Assembly (NCBI GenBank): GCA_963070105.1
Contig: OY718807.1
Span: 2,485,001-2,549,000 of the forward strand
DNA length: 64,000 nucleotides
Origin: Litomosoides sigmodontis
Taxonomy: Eukaryota; Nematoda; Chromadorea; Rhabditida; Onchocercidae
Direction: 5' to 3'
The notes under the pieces were generated by a model, which was given only the letters and a program-made list of their open reading frames with translations, was not told the origin of the DNA and did no database searches. A program made the translations under genes and the position numbers. Shown piece after piece: positions 12,401 through 25,453 of this stretch (positions are counted from its first letter, which is position 1; each line of letters starts with the position of its first letter).

Positions 12401-13696
12401 CTGCAATTACAAAAAAAAATAAGGCTTATGTTTCACTCTTTTGCTTATATTTTTGAAAAAAATAAAATAAAATAAAATACTTCTTCTGATCCAACTTTTC
12501 GAGCGATACCATTCTTTGAGTTATCACCTTTACGATTACGTAGATTCATTTCTCGATAACGACTTGATTTGTCCCTTGGAGCAAAAACTGGAACGCGATC
12601 CGGCAACATTGCATCTACAGTTACCAGCGCACCATCCACGATCTCAAAAAAAATTTGACGCATTAAAACTTAACTATATTACTTCTCTTTAAGATTTTAA
12701 AGTGCTAAAGATGCAGAAAGAAACTGTAAAGAGCTGTCTATCGTCCTTCCACGACTGTGCTGCAACAAATTGGTGATTGGTTTCAGTAGCACGCATAGAT
12801 AAAAATGTACAAGTATACTAACAGCCGAATTTTGTTGCGATGATGTACAGTGTTCCGTATGTAGTTTATTAGCAACGTTGGTAGCATCTGTCCGTTTAAG
12901 AATGATTTTGGCACGTTTCGGTGACTGCGAATCGGTTTTCGTGCTGAGCGATGTCTCTGTCCTTCCTTTGTTCCGCTGCTGCGGTGATGCTTCTTTTTTA
13001 ATTTGATCGTCATTTTGTTCTGAAATATATCGAGTCTATTTTTTTTTCCAAATTAGATAGAAATCTCCTTACTCGACAATAAATATAACTTTGGAGACTG
13101 ACATCAGCTGAAAAACTCTTATTGGAGGCGTAATCCTAATTATCAATGACTGTAATGCGGCCGTACAAATCTCCAAGTTGAAGCAACTTTTCCGTGATCT
13201 TTGAATTGAATGATGCTTAGTTTGAAAACTATTTACCTGCACGTGCATTTTCGGCAAAATCTGGAGTGACAGTACTGCATGACAGTGCAGCACCCGAACA
13301 TAGTGGACGGCAGTAGACACGTTTGTGCGTCAAAAGGTCCAAGTGATTGAGAAAAAAATTGCCGCACCAACTGCAGTTAAAAATCAAATTTTCCAATTTT
13401 GGTTATTTTCATTAAAAAAAAAGAGTTAAGAATAGAAGTTTGCACAATAACACAATACAGTTAAAAGCTAAATTGAACTATCGATGAGAATATGGGCAAA
13501 ATTTTAAGAACACCTTAAAACAAAGAGCAACATGAACTCACCAACATTCGAAATGGATTTTGCATTCATTTGACAATAACTTTTTCTCTTCATCAGTAGA
13601 GTTATTGTATAAATCTATTAAACGATCAAAACCATCTGATCTTTTGTTTGCAAAAAAATGGCACCCCAGACTCAAATCACCAATACTTCGAGACAT
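9498..13696 (-). CDS. ZNF800-like C2H2 zinc-finger protein
   Basis: Putative nuclear transcription regulator. Minus-strand exons: 13542-13696, 13237-13370, 12823-13019, 12481-12642, 12198-12400, 11951-12068, 11705-11854, one at 11589/11598-11631, one near 11120-11230, one near 10757-10840, one from about 10595 to 10300, one from about 10228 to 10152, 9885-10018, and 9498-9692. The N-terminal exon junction gives HFECCWCGNFF...LLTHKRVYC, matching the first atypical finger of vertebrate ZNF800 (FECKLC...LITHKKFYC). Two further fingers follow: LTCSHSDC...YHLTVKH and PCYLCDF...IEHLKSVH. The rest is basic and Ser-rich with two RRxR/RKPNW-type patches. Most junctions are in phase; the one after 11631 fits only with donor GTTGTG or GTGTGT. 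The junction at 10152 needs a GC donor. Start chosen at the ATG preceded by AAAGGAA, downstream of a possible trans-splice AG. Confidence 0.8.
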
Positions 13697-16648
13697 TTCC
13701 TTTAATACTAAGTGATTACACCAACACCACCAAACACTAAAAAAGCAAGAAAAATAATTTTCAATACTTTACTTGTCGGTAAAGGAATCGACGACATCTC
13801 TCTTGATTCTGAATAATCTATTTATTAAAAGTTCGCTGTGTTTACTTGATTCTTTAATTTTTTTCCTTCTCAGCAATTTTCATTCACTCTACTTTCCTCT
13901 GTTAATTTCACAGACCGACAACCATGTTGTACGCTGGGATATCGTGGTTTCACGTTGAGACATGCAATTAACATACCGTATGCCGGTCCCAGTTATCCGA
14001 TTCTGTACTGCGCAATTGAAAGTGTCCTGCAGACGCAAGCGCAGAACGAATTTGATTTCAGAAGATAGCAAGAGTACTAACCCTTTCTGACGAAGGAAGC
14101 AAAGGGAAATAACGGTGCACTGTAAGCAGAAAAGTATGAAATGCGAAAAATTTAACAAGCAAAACGATGTGAAATTCTTAGAAGCGCGATCAAAATAAGT
14201 TTCACGAATAGTAGTATATCAGAATTTAAATAACACACGTCGAATAGGATCACGTTCAGTTTCTAGGAGAATTCAAATGTTGCGTAACGAGCTATCAAGT
14301 TGCAAGCTATTACTCGGTTAAGCAGTACCTTATGTCACCAGGGATGATAACAACGTCTTACGTGACAGTTACGAAAGTGAAATTTGAAGGATCGGTTGAA
14401 AAACAGTGGGAAGGAAATGATGGAATAAATTAGTAGTTGTATTCACTGCAGCAAATGTGCTACTCAGCAACGCAACGGTCTTACGCTTTTAAATCCATCG
14501 AGCGACAGGAGATGAAGTATAAGAGTGCCGATAAATTAAGCAAGCAGTAGCAAATCCACGGGAACAATTTACCGATGTTTGGCACTACCACACTAACCAT
14601 CACGGACCATTACGATAGCATACTGCAGGAAAGAGCCTATGGCTAGCATGGGAAATGGGGACTGACCACTCCGTAAGTAAGGATGTCAACAACACACAGT
14701 TCAGTACAAGTTGACCCTCGTCTACGCCTATCACTGTCCCCTCTTCCTGTTCACTTCATCTTCATCACAAACTTCGGTGCTAACTGCTTAACAATCGGTG
14801 TGACTTACCGCCTCACCGAAAAGGGAGAGACATTTCGAAAAATGTAGCCAATGAAACTGACAAAAGAACTAGGAATGAGAAAAGGTCATCTGCTATTGAC
14901 CCTCCCTTCTTCTCTCCCTCCTTCTTAGCATCCTTCATCGCTCAAAACGGCCTGGAAGCCAGTATGCATGGAATGCTTGAAAAATGAAATGAGAAGTCGG
15001 AAGAGTCTGACTGACTGAAAATTCAGCACATTAAATCAATCCCACTGTTAACCTTGCAATGCTGGCAACATCACTGGCAGAAGTACGCTGTTCACTAGGT
15101 GTTGGTCATTTCATGCATATATCTGCACCGATATATGCATAAAATGACCAACATTCCAAAGGAATGAAAATTCGTTCGGACCGGAAATGTCTTTCGGAAG
15201 CTCGGAAGGCTTTAACAGGAAGCCCAGTGGTCAAATAGCTCTTAAGCTGTCGCAAAGTGGAGTCGTTCACTTACGGTGGCCACTGTGTCGCAGACGTAAA
15301 CTGTTGCTGATCGGAATTGATCGATGCTACTTCGATACCAACCTTTTGAGATACTTTATATTCACAAACCACAAATCCACCGCAAGAGAAGCTTATGGAA
15401 CATTAATTCTAAAATAGCACAGAATAAGAGCCTTTCCTCGGACGTTATAGAAAACATGACGTGCGAAACACCGAATCCTTTACTTTTGCACCGACGTTTC
15501 TACTCCACTGCACACGGCACGTCATGCAGGACGTGAAATTTTGAAATTTAGGCAGCCTCGTGCAGGAATACCAGGGAGTCTCGGAAGATCTTGTTTTCAT
15601 GCACAAGAAATTAGTCACTCGATTACCTCTCCTCAGGTAAACTGCATCACACGTAAATTGTAGTTTGTAGTCATTTAAATGGCTTAGTCTTATAAATACA
15701 AATTGCACGACCTAAATAATCCAATGCAGTAATTTAACTTGTTCACAAATATCCAACTTCACGCAGCACTAAATTCCAGGATTTAAATTGCGCGCGTGAG
15801 GAAAATGGAACGACTGAGCGAGCTCCGAAATGCAAATTCCCTGTATTACGACGGGTTGAATTGAAATGGTTTTAGGCGCCTTACTATTTGCGCTTCATTC
15901 TCTGGTAGTATGCAATGAAGTTATGAGCGTTTCTCCGCCATTCGTACCAAGCGGAATAAGTACCAACGTATGATCAACCAAGAATTCCTGTGAGTCATTA
16001 GAACTTCCTTAGCTTCCACATCATCACCTGTTGATTTTTCATTAGGAGCAGTTTGTCACATTTTCATGTTTGATTACGTCCTTATCAAATACAGACCTTT
16101 CCAACGTGTATACACATGTTCACAGAGAAATTATTAATTGGCAACGGAAATATAAAAGATACAATGATTCTACAATACACTCTCCATGCGAAGTAGCAGA
16201 TGAATATATCATAATTTCGATACTATTATTCTACTTCAACTTTCCGAGAGCATTTAGAATTCAACTTCAATGCTGTTTTGCGAATATTTAAATATCATGC
16301 CACTTTGATACGTACGTCCACTTTTATCAGAGCTTGTTAAGTATTATTATTCCATGTTAAAAAATGACATCGACTTCGATAATACATTGGCATAAAAAGT
16401 GAAATGTGCTGCTAATTGTTAAGCAATAAATAGCATAAGTAGCAGTCTTGATGTAACGCAAATCATATAAAATTAGATATCGGAGTCACTAATCATATGT
16501 TTAGATCTGCAGAAGGAAGTCTTACATATAAATAAATTATAAATGAACTTCCCAATGTGGACAAAGAAGCAAAATTTTAACAAAACGAATTAAAACCTCA
16601 TGTAGCCCAAACTAATGTAATCTGAATGTGCCTCAGCAACGCATTATT
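13697..16648. other. Intergenic region upstream of the ZNF800-like gene
   Basis: Nearly 3 kb with no convincing exons. The plus-strand open frames around 15187-15536 lack splice signals and protein features, so I treat them as chance. The clearest structure is the inverted repeat at 15100-15153. The region must include the promoter of the minus-strand ZNF800-like gene and the 3' UTR of the MPP-alpha gene. Confidence 0.4.
15100..15153. repeat. Near-perfect hairpin, 24-bp arms, 6-nt loop
   Basis: Left arm 15101-15123 and right arm 15130-15152 are reverse complements with a single C/T difference that would pair as G-U in RNA from one strand. The outer T15100/A15153 pair adds one more base. The loop is TGCACC. 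Both arms contain ATGCATATATC or its complement and TTGGTCATTT. Flanks stop pairing beyond weak wobbles. Confidence 0.85.
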
Positions 16649-19600
16649 TTAAAAGCGAAAAAATCCCTTCGATTTGAGGTCTCCAAGCTGTCTCTTTGCC
16701 ACACATTTGTCAATCAATTCGTAACGTGGAATACGTTTAACATCACCATAACCAACAACGGAAGGACGTTTCGACAGCATACGTTCTGCTATCCTCTTGA
16801 TATCATTGTTTGTTATGCGATCTGATTAATTACTCTTATTAAGCGTATGTTAATATGCATACAATATAACACGAACTACAGTTTTTCATTAGCAGTTTTC
16901 GGCTAATTGAAGTTAAATTATACTAATGAATGTAATCCGCAACGAAACGAATTTTTAGCATCAGAAAATAGAAATGGTAGTTACCGATTCTTTCAACATA
17001 TTCACTTGGTTTTCGCCGGAAACCATGCCCCAAAACTTGCCGAGCTAAATCTTCAAACATAACAGGTCGTACTTCTAAGTTCATCATCAGCTGACTCTTC
17101 AACTGAGTCTTAGCTCGAGATAATTCCTCCTTTTCTGCTCCTTCAGGCAGCCGCAAAAATTGCTCCAGTATCACTCTGGCTGTTTCATCAATCTAAAAAT
17201 TGATTTGAAAGAATAAACAATGCGCACATCAAGAAATAAAAATCAGAAAACTGTGGTAGGAAACTGAACCCGTGATGGATCGCTAGCTGCTTGAATGTGG
17301 AAAATCCCTGATTCCTTGTAAGCGTGGTTATAAGCCGTTGCATTATACATCCAGTGGTACCTGAAATTCATCAATATTGGCAATTATATCTGGCAATATC
17401 TCCAAGAAAAGTACAAAGGTGTTTAGCAGAGAACATATAAACACCGTGAAGTAAACCTTACTTGTTTAAGACGTCAACGTATAACCTCGTATACATCCCT
17501 TTACCTGGTCCACCAGCGCTGAAACTACCTCCTCCTCCCATTAGTGATTGCAAAACGCAGAAAGGTACGAAATCGTCATCAAGATATCCACAACTTTCAA
17601 AACCAAGAACAAAGTGAGCAAGGTTAGGATACGGGGTTGGACCAAGAGCCATAGAGCTCAGATCTTTCGCAACCTGAAATGTAATAAACTTCTCGCCTTA
17701 ATTTAGTACCATTAAACATTATTGGAATCTTCGGACTATAGTTAGTATACATTTAGAATATGCTTACAAGTTTTTCTCCACCCGTATATTGTGCGAGTGA
17801 ATCATCTACTGGAGGCTTTTTTTCGAGAAGTAGTGAAGGGTCTTCCGCCCAAGCGGTTTTCGAATCATCAAAAAGCTCTTGTGATAAAGAAACTAAAGCA
17901 TCATGATCAACACCAACACCTGAAAAATTTAAAAATATGCGTTTTCGATATGATGGTGGAAGTTGTATTCATTAAATCATTACGAATATTTGGCAGCTGT
18001 AGTACATGTGAAAATTTTGAAACAACTGCACGGAAAAATACTTTTAAGTTTTATCGTGTAGGAAAACGAAAACTTCTGGAAAGATCTGCAAATAAATATT
18101 TGCGTTATAATAATTAGTTTATAAGATATCTAATTATAATAAAATACTATACAATTCTTAATACAAAAACACTTGACAATGACAAAACACAGTGCGCCTA
18201 AAAAATTGAAATATTTACCAGCAACCACTATGCGACTTAGTTTGTAGTACTGTTTCATGAATGTATAAATATGCTCTTGATTTATGTTCATTACACTTTC
18301 CTCCGGGCAGTATTTGGTGAAGCCCAAAGTATTATTTTTGTAAGCAGCCTGCAAAAGGAAAAAATATTTCAAATCTTATAGTACTAAAACTCAACCTCAA
18401 CTGACTCAGACTAATTCAATTCAACTCATTTTAACTCAATTCATGAAAATTCGTCTGATACTATTAATTTATCGAAATATAAAAAACTACAGCATGTATC
18501 CAATCGGTGAGTAAAGGCTCGCATTCCGGTTTTGAATTCATATCTTTATTTTCGAAATCGATAATCAATCGAGCATCTTCTATCTGTAAAATTTTTACCA
18601 TTTTATTCTGATTCTACGTAGCAGAATAGGAAAATTGTTTGCAACACACGAGTTATAAAAAATTTTCGCTTCAATAGCTCATATTTAATACCAACATCTT
18701 ACATCGCTTGATTTAATGATCGGCCTTTGCACAGAATCAGCAATCAACCTTATTATATCAGGGAATCCATCGACTTGACATGAGGACGCATAAATAAATG
18801 TATCTTTCGTTGATTGGCAATCAATTAAAGCACCACGCTGCTCCAATAAACGGAACAAGTCTTCCTTAGTTGGAAACGATGGTGTACCCTACAATAAGAT
18901 TCAAATCTGCCATTTATTTGAAACATATGACAATTAATGTTCATATATAGAGCACTGCTGAATCTATTTATCACAGATAGATATTCGCACTCTAATTAAC
19001 TATTTACAAAGTGATTGCAGTTTTTAATAAAAACTTAGAGGAAAGAAGCAAAAGACAACAACGAAATTTTATGGCAATTGAAAAACAAATAGGAGTAAAT
19101 ACCGTAAAAGCAAGTTTTTCGATGAAATGAGAAGTGCCGAAGGGATAGCCAACTTCATAACGAGAACCGGCATCTATGGCAACTGCAAATCATTCTTGAA
19201 AATTCGGAATGAGATACTAATAAGCATTAATTAGAAGGCAATATCAAAAATTTTTGAAATCTAACACCTCAGGAAACAGCTCAACCTAGAGCATAATACG
19301 CCAGTTTCTTGGAAAGAGAAATATAACTACCAAATAATATGTTATGGTCAACGTTCATTTCTTTTGAATCAATGAGGTTACACTCTCTTAAAAAAGCTGA
19401 ACCAACCTCCAACAGTGCAGTGCATTCCATAATGTGGTTCAGTGGCTACTTTAAGCCCATTTTCTAGTACTGTTAATTTTGTATCGAAAGGCTTGACATC
19501 AGTTTGTTTCAAATATCTTGCTTCTGAAAGTCCCGGTACTGTTTCCCGTAATGACACATCATTGACATCAACAAAATTCTAAAAACGAAAACGTTACATC

Positions 19601-20078
19601 GTCACACTTCTAGCTTACTGTTTCTCATTTCATACGAAGATTCAATGAAATGATTAATTCGCCACGTTTTACAGCAAATAAGGAAAACATACGTTTGACT
19701 TTTCCAAAAGTGGAGAAGCAGTAGCATAATGAGAAGTTGGTGATCCTTGCTTTCCTTTCGAAGAGAAATGCCTGAAATGATTCATAGCAGTTGTAGACTT
19801 AGCATTGGAAAAATGTTTAAGTTTGAGGGTGATTTATTCCGATGAATGACTCATACAACAATCAAACTTAAACCTTTATCCTTCAGCACAATTCTCCAAT
19901 GATCTTATCTAATTGTAACAATGACCATTACGACAATTAACAATGATGGAATTACATTTACTTCACTTATTCACTGATCCTTACCTAAAACATAAATCAT
20001 GGAAGATTACCTTGGGTGTGAACGAGATATTTCCTGCAAAATTCTCGAACAAACTGTATGAAACTTCCATCGCACCAT
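16649..20078 (-). CDS. pmpca: Mitochondrial processing peptidase alpha subunit (M16 family)
   Basis: MPP removes presequences from imported matrix proteins. The alpha subunit recognises substrate and the beta subunit cleaves. Minus-strand exons run from 20011-20078 (ATG at 20076-20078) through 19693-19771 and on to the last exon 16649-16821. The N-terminus [15 protein letters not shown] is basic and hydroxylated like a mitochondrial presequence. The peptide HFIEKLAF carries the alpha-type HxxEK in place of the catalytic HxxEH of beta. [14 protein letters not shown] and the glycine-rich loop [20 protein letters not shown] are the alpha-subunit hallmark. [18 protein letters not shown] and [17 protein letters not shown] follow, and the C-terminus ends KSKGFFRF. 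About 530 residues, the normal size, so complete and probably functional. Confidence 0.93.
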
Positions 20079-23000
20079 TATCTGAAGTGAAAGTTAGTAG
20101 TACGTGAACCACGAATAATACTTAATTCGGAAACTGAAAAGAATACAATCAATTTCGAGGCATCAGCTAATGTCTTCTATCCATGAGCCCCAGACACACT
20201 GCCAGCTTACTTATGCTCCCTTATTTATCACTGCGGACGATGAATGTCTCATAAGTGTACAAGCAACCAAATTACGGTACCACATCCTAATCTCCCAGAG
20301 AGTACCAACCTCCGTCGACCTCTTCTCCTGCAATCACGTCATTTTTACTCAAAGCCGAGGTCAGGGAACACTTGCGCGGTATGAACTCTCTTTTACAGCT
20401 TAATAATGCTGGAAGCGTGGGGGATAATGAGTGATGAAGCGTTTGGAATTTTAAGGCCGTAAAATCAATCCTAACGCTTCCAGACAACGCACGAGCATTT
20501 CAGTTGCGGAATTGCGGCAAACAGAATTGCTGCGAATTTCATTTTGACAAGAAAATAGCAAGTAAAAAGAATTGAACGGAAATGCAATTGAGAAAGACAG
20601 ATTGACAGACAGATGTTGCAATCGTTGAATGTTTGTTTAAAATTTATAGAAAATTAATTTAAATTTTCAATCGATAATTGCATTATTTATGAATGCTTCA
20701 AAATGCTTTGCAAATCAGTTCATTCAATGAAATCTCATCGGACAATCAACGAATGTAAATTCAACTTTTTGCTATTTCGTATGTTTGTATTAGTTGACAT
20801 TGCTGTCATTGCTTCCTCTGATTTCAGTGTGGAAACACTTCAATTCTGTCTTCTTTTTTTTTTATTTTATTTTTTTACTTTTAAGTGAACAAAAAACCAT
20901 TAGCAAATGGTAGTGTGGCTTCCTTGAAAATTCACTTCAACATTTTTTTCACTTCCTTTTTCCCTCTTCGAAAGTATATGTGCAAGATTGATATGATAAA
21001 ATTAGAGTAAGTGCATAGTGATAGTAAGTGATGTAGCAATGATAATCATGATAGTGAGCATTAGCGAGGCTATTCATCGTAATACATTTATTTAATAATA
21101 ATTATTAAATGATTATTGCCATCAATAGCTATCAGTTAATGTAAGCAATTGAATGTAATGAATTATTTATTGATTAGCGGAAAGAAAAAAGAAAAGAAAG
21201 AACAGAGGTAATTATTATTCAATAATATTTTTATTTTTTCCACGTTCACATCAATACATCAAAACGTTAACGCATCTCGTCATCGCAATTCAACAATTTG
21301 AAAGTGACGAAGCATTCTGGAAGTGAACGGTGGTGCACCACCGTTACCATAGATGGAATGAACAGTGTTGACAATTTCATTTTGCAGCTCGCCATTTCTC
21401 CACAGTCCTCCTCCACCATCTCCGTTCATCTTTTTCATTCAATTCAGAACTCATCGTTATCTCGCTGGAAAAACCAGTTTCAATTGTTCGATGAAATTGA
21501 ACTAACTCTTCCACTCGCTCATCCCTCTTCTGTATCATCATCAACCGAACAACATGTTGGCAATCCCTCTCCGCAGATTTCCAGCAATATCGGATGGAAA
21601 AATCACTTCAAACAGTTCTTCCAAATATTGCTCCAATTTTCATCAGATCAGAAACAATTCATTTTAACTCATTATTGATCTAATTCATTTACGATTATTT
21701 TCATTTCTATTACATGTAGGTTATGCATTGCAAAATGGCCAACTAACTGTATCATTTCAATTAGGCTATTTTTAAGTTTCAGGCGATTCGTTTCACTTCC
21801 TCCTTGCACAATGAGATGATCGTGAAATTGAAGTTGCAAAGTAGTTAGAGAACACTATTGAAAGATTGATTTGAAACAATAACTTTGTTAAATTATCATT
21901 TTTATTAGCTCTAAAATTTTTCAGCTTTCACCAGTGCTAAGTTTTATCAGCTATTAGCTTGCATTATCGGTTCTAAATAAGTCATTTTAAGAGATTAATC
22001 ATTTACACATGCAACTGCTTTCCACTCGTTTGTCAAATTTTAATTTATATTTATTTTGCTGTTGGTTTTTTTTCTTTAAATTAATTATTTGTCAAATAAG
22101 CGAACTGTTTGCGCATTCATCTTTTAACAGGAAATTAATTTCCTAACATTTGTTAAGTTAACCAAACTGGAAAATTGCTGTTGCTATTTGATTAGGATGG
22201 ATAGGTAGTGCTAGTGAAATTAGCAAATTTATGAACAAACAAATTTCAGGTTGCTAAACAGGCCTGTAAACGTGCATTCGTTCACATTTCATTACATTCT
22301 CATAATTTATCGATTTCAAAGTGGAAAACATCTCTCGTCTCTGTTAAGTGGCCATTTATCCTGTGTCTTTTGCTACGGCGCTTCCATGCCTTTTTTTTCT
22401 GTTAAATTCAAATTTCATTTTATTTCATTTCAGAAATATTTCACGACTGGTAAATTTCATTATGTCAAGTGAATTTCGCTCCATTTATCCTTTATAATAT
22501 TGTCGGACTGGACTAATCAATTTTTGCTTTTTAATGTGCAAAAAAAAAACCCACAAATATATAAAATTGTAAATAGCAATGAAAAGCTAACTTTTAGTGT
22601 AATCAGGCTTTCCGAGTCTTTCATTTCAAAACACTTAAAATTTAAAAATTTAACAAATTTCCATCATGCAACTGCTGCAGCACTTGTTCACTTACCAATC
22701 ACTGCAATGCTTAATGTATTCAGTGAGGAGGATGAAATATGTTTCGATCGATTTGGAGATGCAATTGTATTGTCAATTTCAATTTGCTTACACGAAATTA
22801 GCTAATGGAATATGCGGAAGGGGTCAACGAATGGTGGCGCTTTGTGTGCGTGGCGCAAAAAGCCTTTCATTGTTATTGGTTGTGATTTACGACCGCTTTG
22901 GCTGATTGTGAAATGATTGACCAAGCGATTGAATGCTAATGTTCCATTGCAGATATAATTTTTTGAAATTTTACTCTTTGCTCTGCGATTAAATGGTATT

Positions 23001-24796
23001 TGGATGAAATTTCGTTGTCGCATTTATTTGATTTGCTTTATTTCATTGATATTAGCCTGCTGCTAATTTGCATAAACAATAATCCCATCACATTCTTCTC
23101 ATTCGCAACCTTACCCTCTTCAAATTTCATTTTATTTCAACCTTACCATTTTAATAATTTTGTGCATTTAATGTAAATTTAATTTTTTAGAAAAATATTT
23201 TCGTTTTTTTTTTGATTTCTAAATAGTATATAAAATTTTCTGATAATAGATGTTCTTGTAAATGTTGATTTGAAAGATTCGAAGAGAGGGAGAGAGAAAA
23301 AAAGATTTCTATATTTAATTAAATGATCATTCTTCTGAATTTTATTCATTTACATTGCTCGACCACAGAAATTGCTCATTCATATTACTGTCACAGAAAT
23401 CAGTTATTTCACAGTCATTTATTTTAATTTGATTTTAAAACTTATATTTGAGATTATTCTGTTTTTGCTTTTTATCACTCATTTTTACTGGAATTTATTT
23501 TAGTCTTTTTGAACCATCGAGAAGACTGCTACTAATAAATGGGTTCACTTATAGTAAAATTTCAAAGACAGTTCATAATACTTAAATTGTATGAAGAATA
23601 CGTGTTTCACCATCTTTCACTTATTAATCAAAAACGATTAACCAATGTTATAAGTATCACTTCTCTCACCTAGGAATTATTTATATTTCTCTGACGTTTC
23701 GCTTTTCTCACTTCACTCTTCAAAAGCCTAACTGTACACGAATGCAAAATTTGTAAAAGTTAAATTTAATTTCAAAACCTACCAATACCATTTCATTATT
23801 TTTTCAGTTGGCGTCAAACGAGGAAATGAATTATCATTGCATATTTTCCCATTTTTTTCCCCTTTATTCGTTGAAAATTTGTTTTCTTTTTTTTTTTTGT
23901 TGCAAATGAAAATGCCATTATCATTTTCAGAGAGTAAATTGAATTTTGATTTTAGAAAAGTTTACTTGCTGCATACGCATATTTGTGTTATTTAGGTATG
24001 AAGATGACTTGAGGACACTCGTCCGACGTGAACCTTATCATTAGAGAATTGGAAAACTTTTATGTGTGCGATAACAACGATGAAGCTAGCATGGCAGCTT
24101 CCACGAACATTTGCTTTTTTGATTTAAAGCAATCAGCAACGTTTCAGTCAAATTTCGAATAATTTATTCAAACGAATAACTTTCGCATTCATTACTTACA
24201 CAAGGCGAATACAATTATCGAATGGACAAAAGAACGGTGAGTTTAATTGAGCACTTATTGAAAGCGATAAATTAGGTAAAACATGTGAGTAAAAGAGCTG
24301 TGACTGTGAATAATAAGTTGATGATCTAGTTAATGTTAAATGTTTCTGATCTGATCTGACCTGACCTGATCTGAATTTGATCCGTAAACATAATTGACAA
24401 TGCATGTTGCGATCGGTGCTAATATGCGCACACGTTTCCTAGCCGTTTTTTCTGTCTTGACCTATATAAGTTCTATTTGTAAGTTAATCTCACATATCGG
24501 TTAGTGCATGAAAAATGTAAGATTTAGAAGATAAAAGTTTCGAAAATTTTGTTTGCACTAATTTTATGGCACTCATTGAATCACTTCTATCGCTGCTAAC
24601 TGCAAATCGTATCGTTTAAATTTTCATACCAGTTATTTCATTCAAACAAATTATGACACTCAAGATTTTCTACTAAAAACTAATTTAACGTTTACGAGGA
24701 AGTATTTCAATATGTTCAATGAGTTTGTGGAAATTACTGTTTTTATGTTTTCACTCAAAAAAATGGAAAATTGCTGTACAATGTACTTCTGCACAT

Positions 24797-24856
<60 letters not shown>

Positions 24857-25453
24857 AGTTGGAGATGAAATGTTAAAAGTGATAAGTTGAATCGGAAAAA
24901 AGGTGAGAAAGCATTGCTCTCATAACTCTCAGCAGGATGAGGAGGGGGAGGGGGAGGAGGAGAAAAGTGTTGTTGAAATGGTGAGGTCATACTTTTTCAC
25001 AGTGGAGAAAAAAGACGTAGCAAATGTTTTGAAAAGTGTAATCATTTAAATTACAAACTAACTGAACTATCAATCCCCTTTGTCAATAACAACACATTTG
25101 CATCCGTAGAATGTCTCTTTTATTTTCGTTACATTTTACTCTACGATCTTTCATTCCCATTGAACTTATCAATTTTTAAACAATTTCACTTCATCTTTCC
25201 TAGACTTAAACAATTTCACATTTACATCAAATATCATTTAGCAACATTTCCTCTTAAAAATTTTCAACTAGTAAATTTAGCAATAGGCTAATTGAATGGA
25301 ATTCGGTCAGTTGTTTGTTGCAGTATTCTATGACATCAGCAGTGTTTGTGGAAAAAAAAAGCATTTTGAAAAGTGGATAATTGAGTAATTTGTGGTGTAG
25401 GAAAAGTAGTGAATGATTTTGAAAATCATTTACGAAATTATCAGCTGTAAACT
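20079..25453. other. Long intergenic region between divergent genes
   Basis: About 5.4 kb separating the start of the minus-strand MPP-alpha gene from the start of the plus-strand calponin-like gene, so it must hold both promoters. Open frames of 60-126 codons occur, but none has splice-bounded exons or a recognisable domain. It contains poly-T/poly-A runs, a GATCTGATCTGACCTGACC-type stretch near 24350 and a (CA)n microsatellite at 24797-24852. Confidence 0.4.
24797..24852. repeat. (CA)n dinucleotide microsatellite
   Basis: Uninterrupted CA/GT tract of about 56 bp. The Cys/Val minus-strand open frames over it are by-products of the repeat. Confidence 0.97.

Noticed and set aside
15187..15536. 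Overlapping open frames in the region upstream of the ZNF800-like gene
   Set aside because: No splice signals, no homology, and both frames are equally open.
21298..21678. 126-codon open frame on the plus strand
   Set aside because: First codon is not ATG, there are no flanking exons, composition is that of AT-rich noncoding DNA, and no domain is recognisable.
24660..24990. Cys/Val-rich frames on the minus strand
   Set aside because: Produced by the (CA)n microsatellite.
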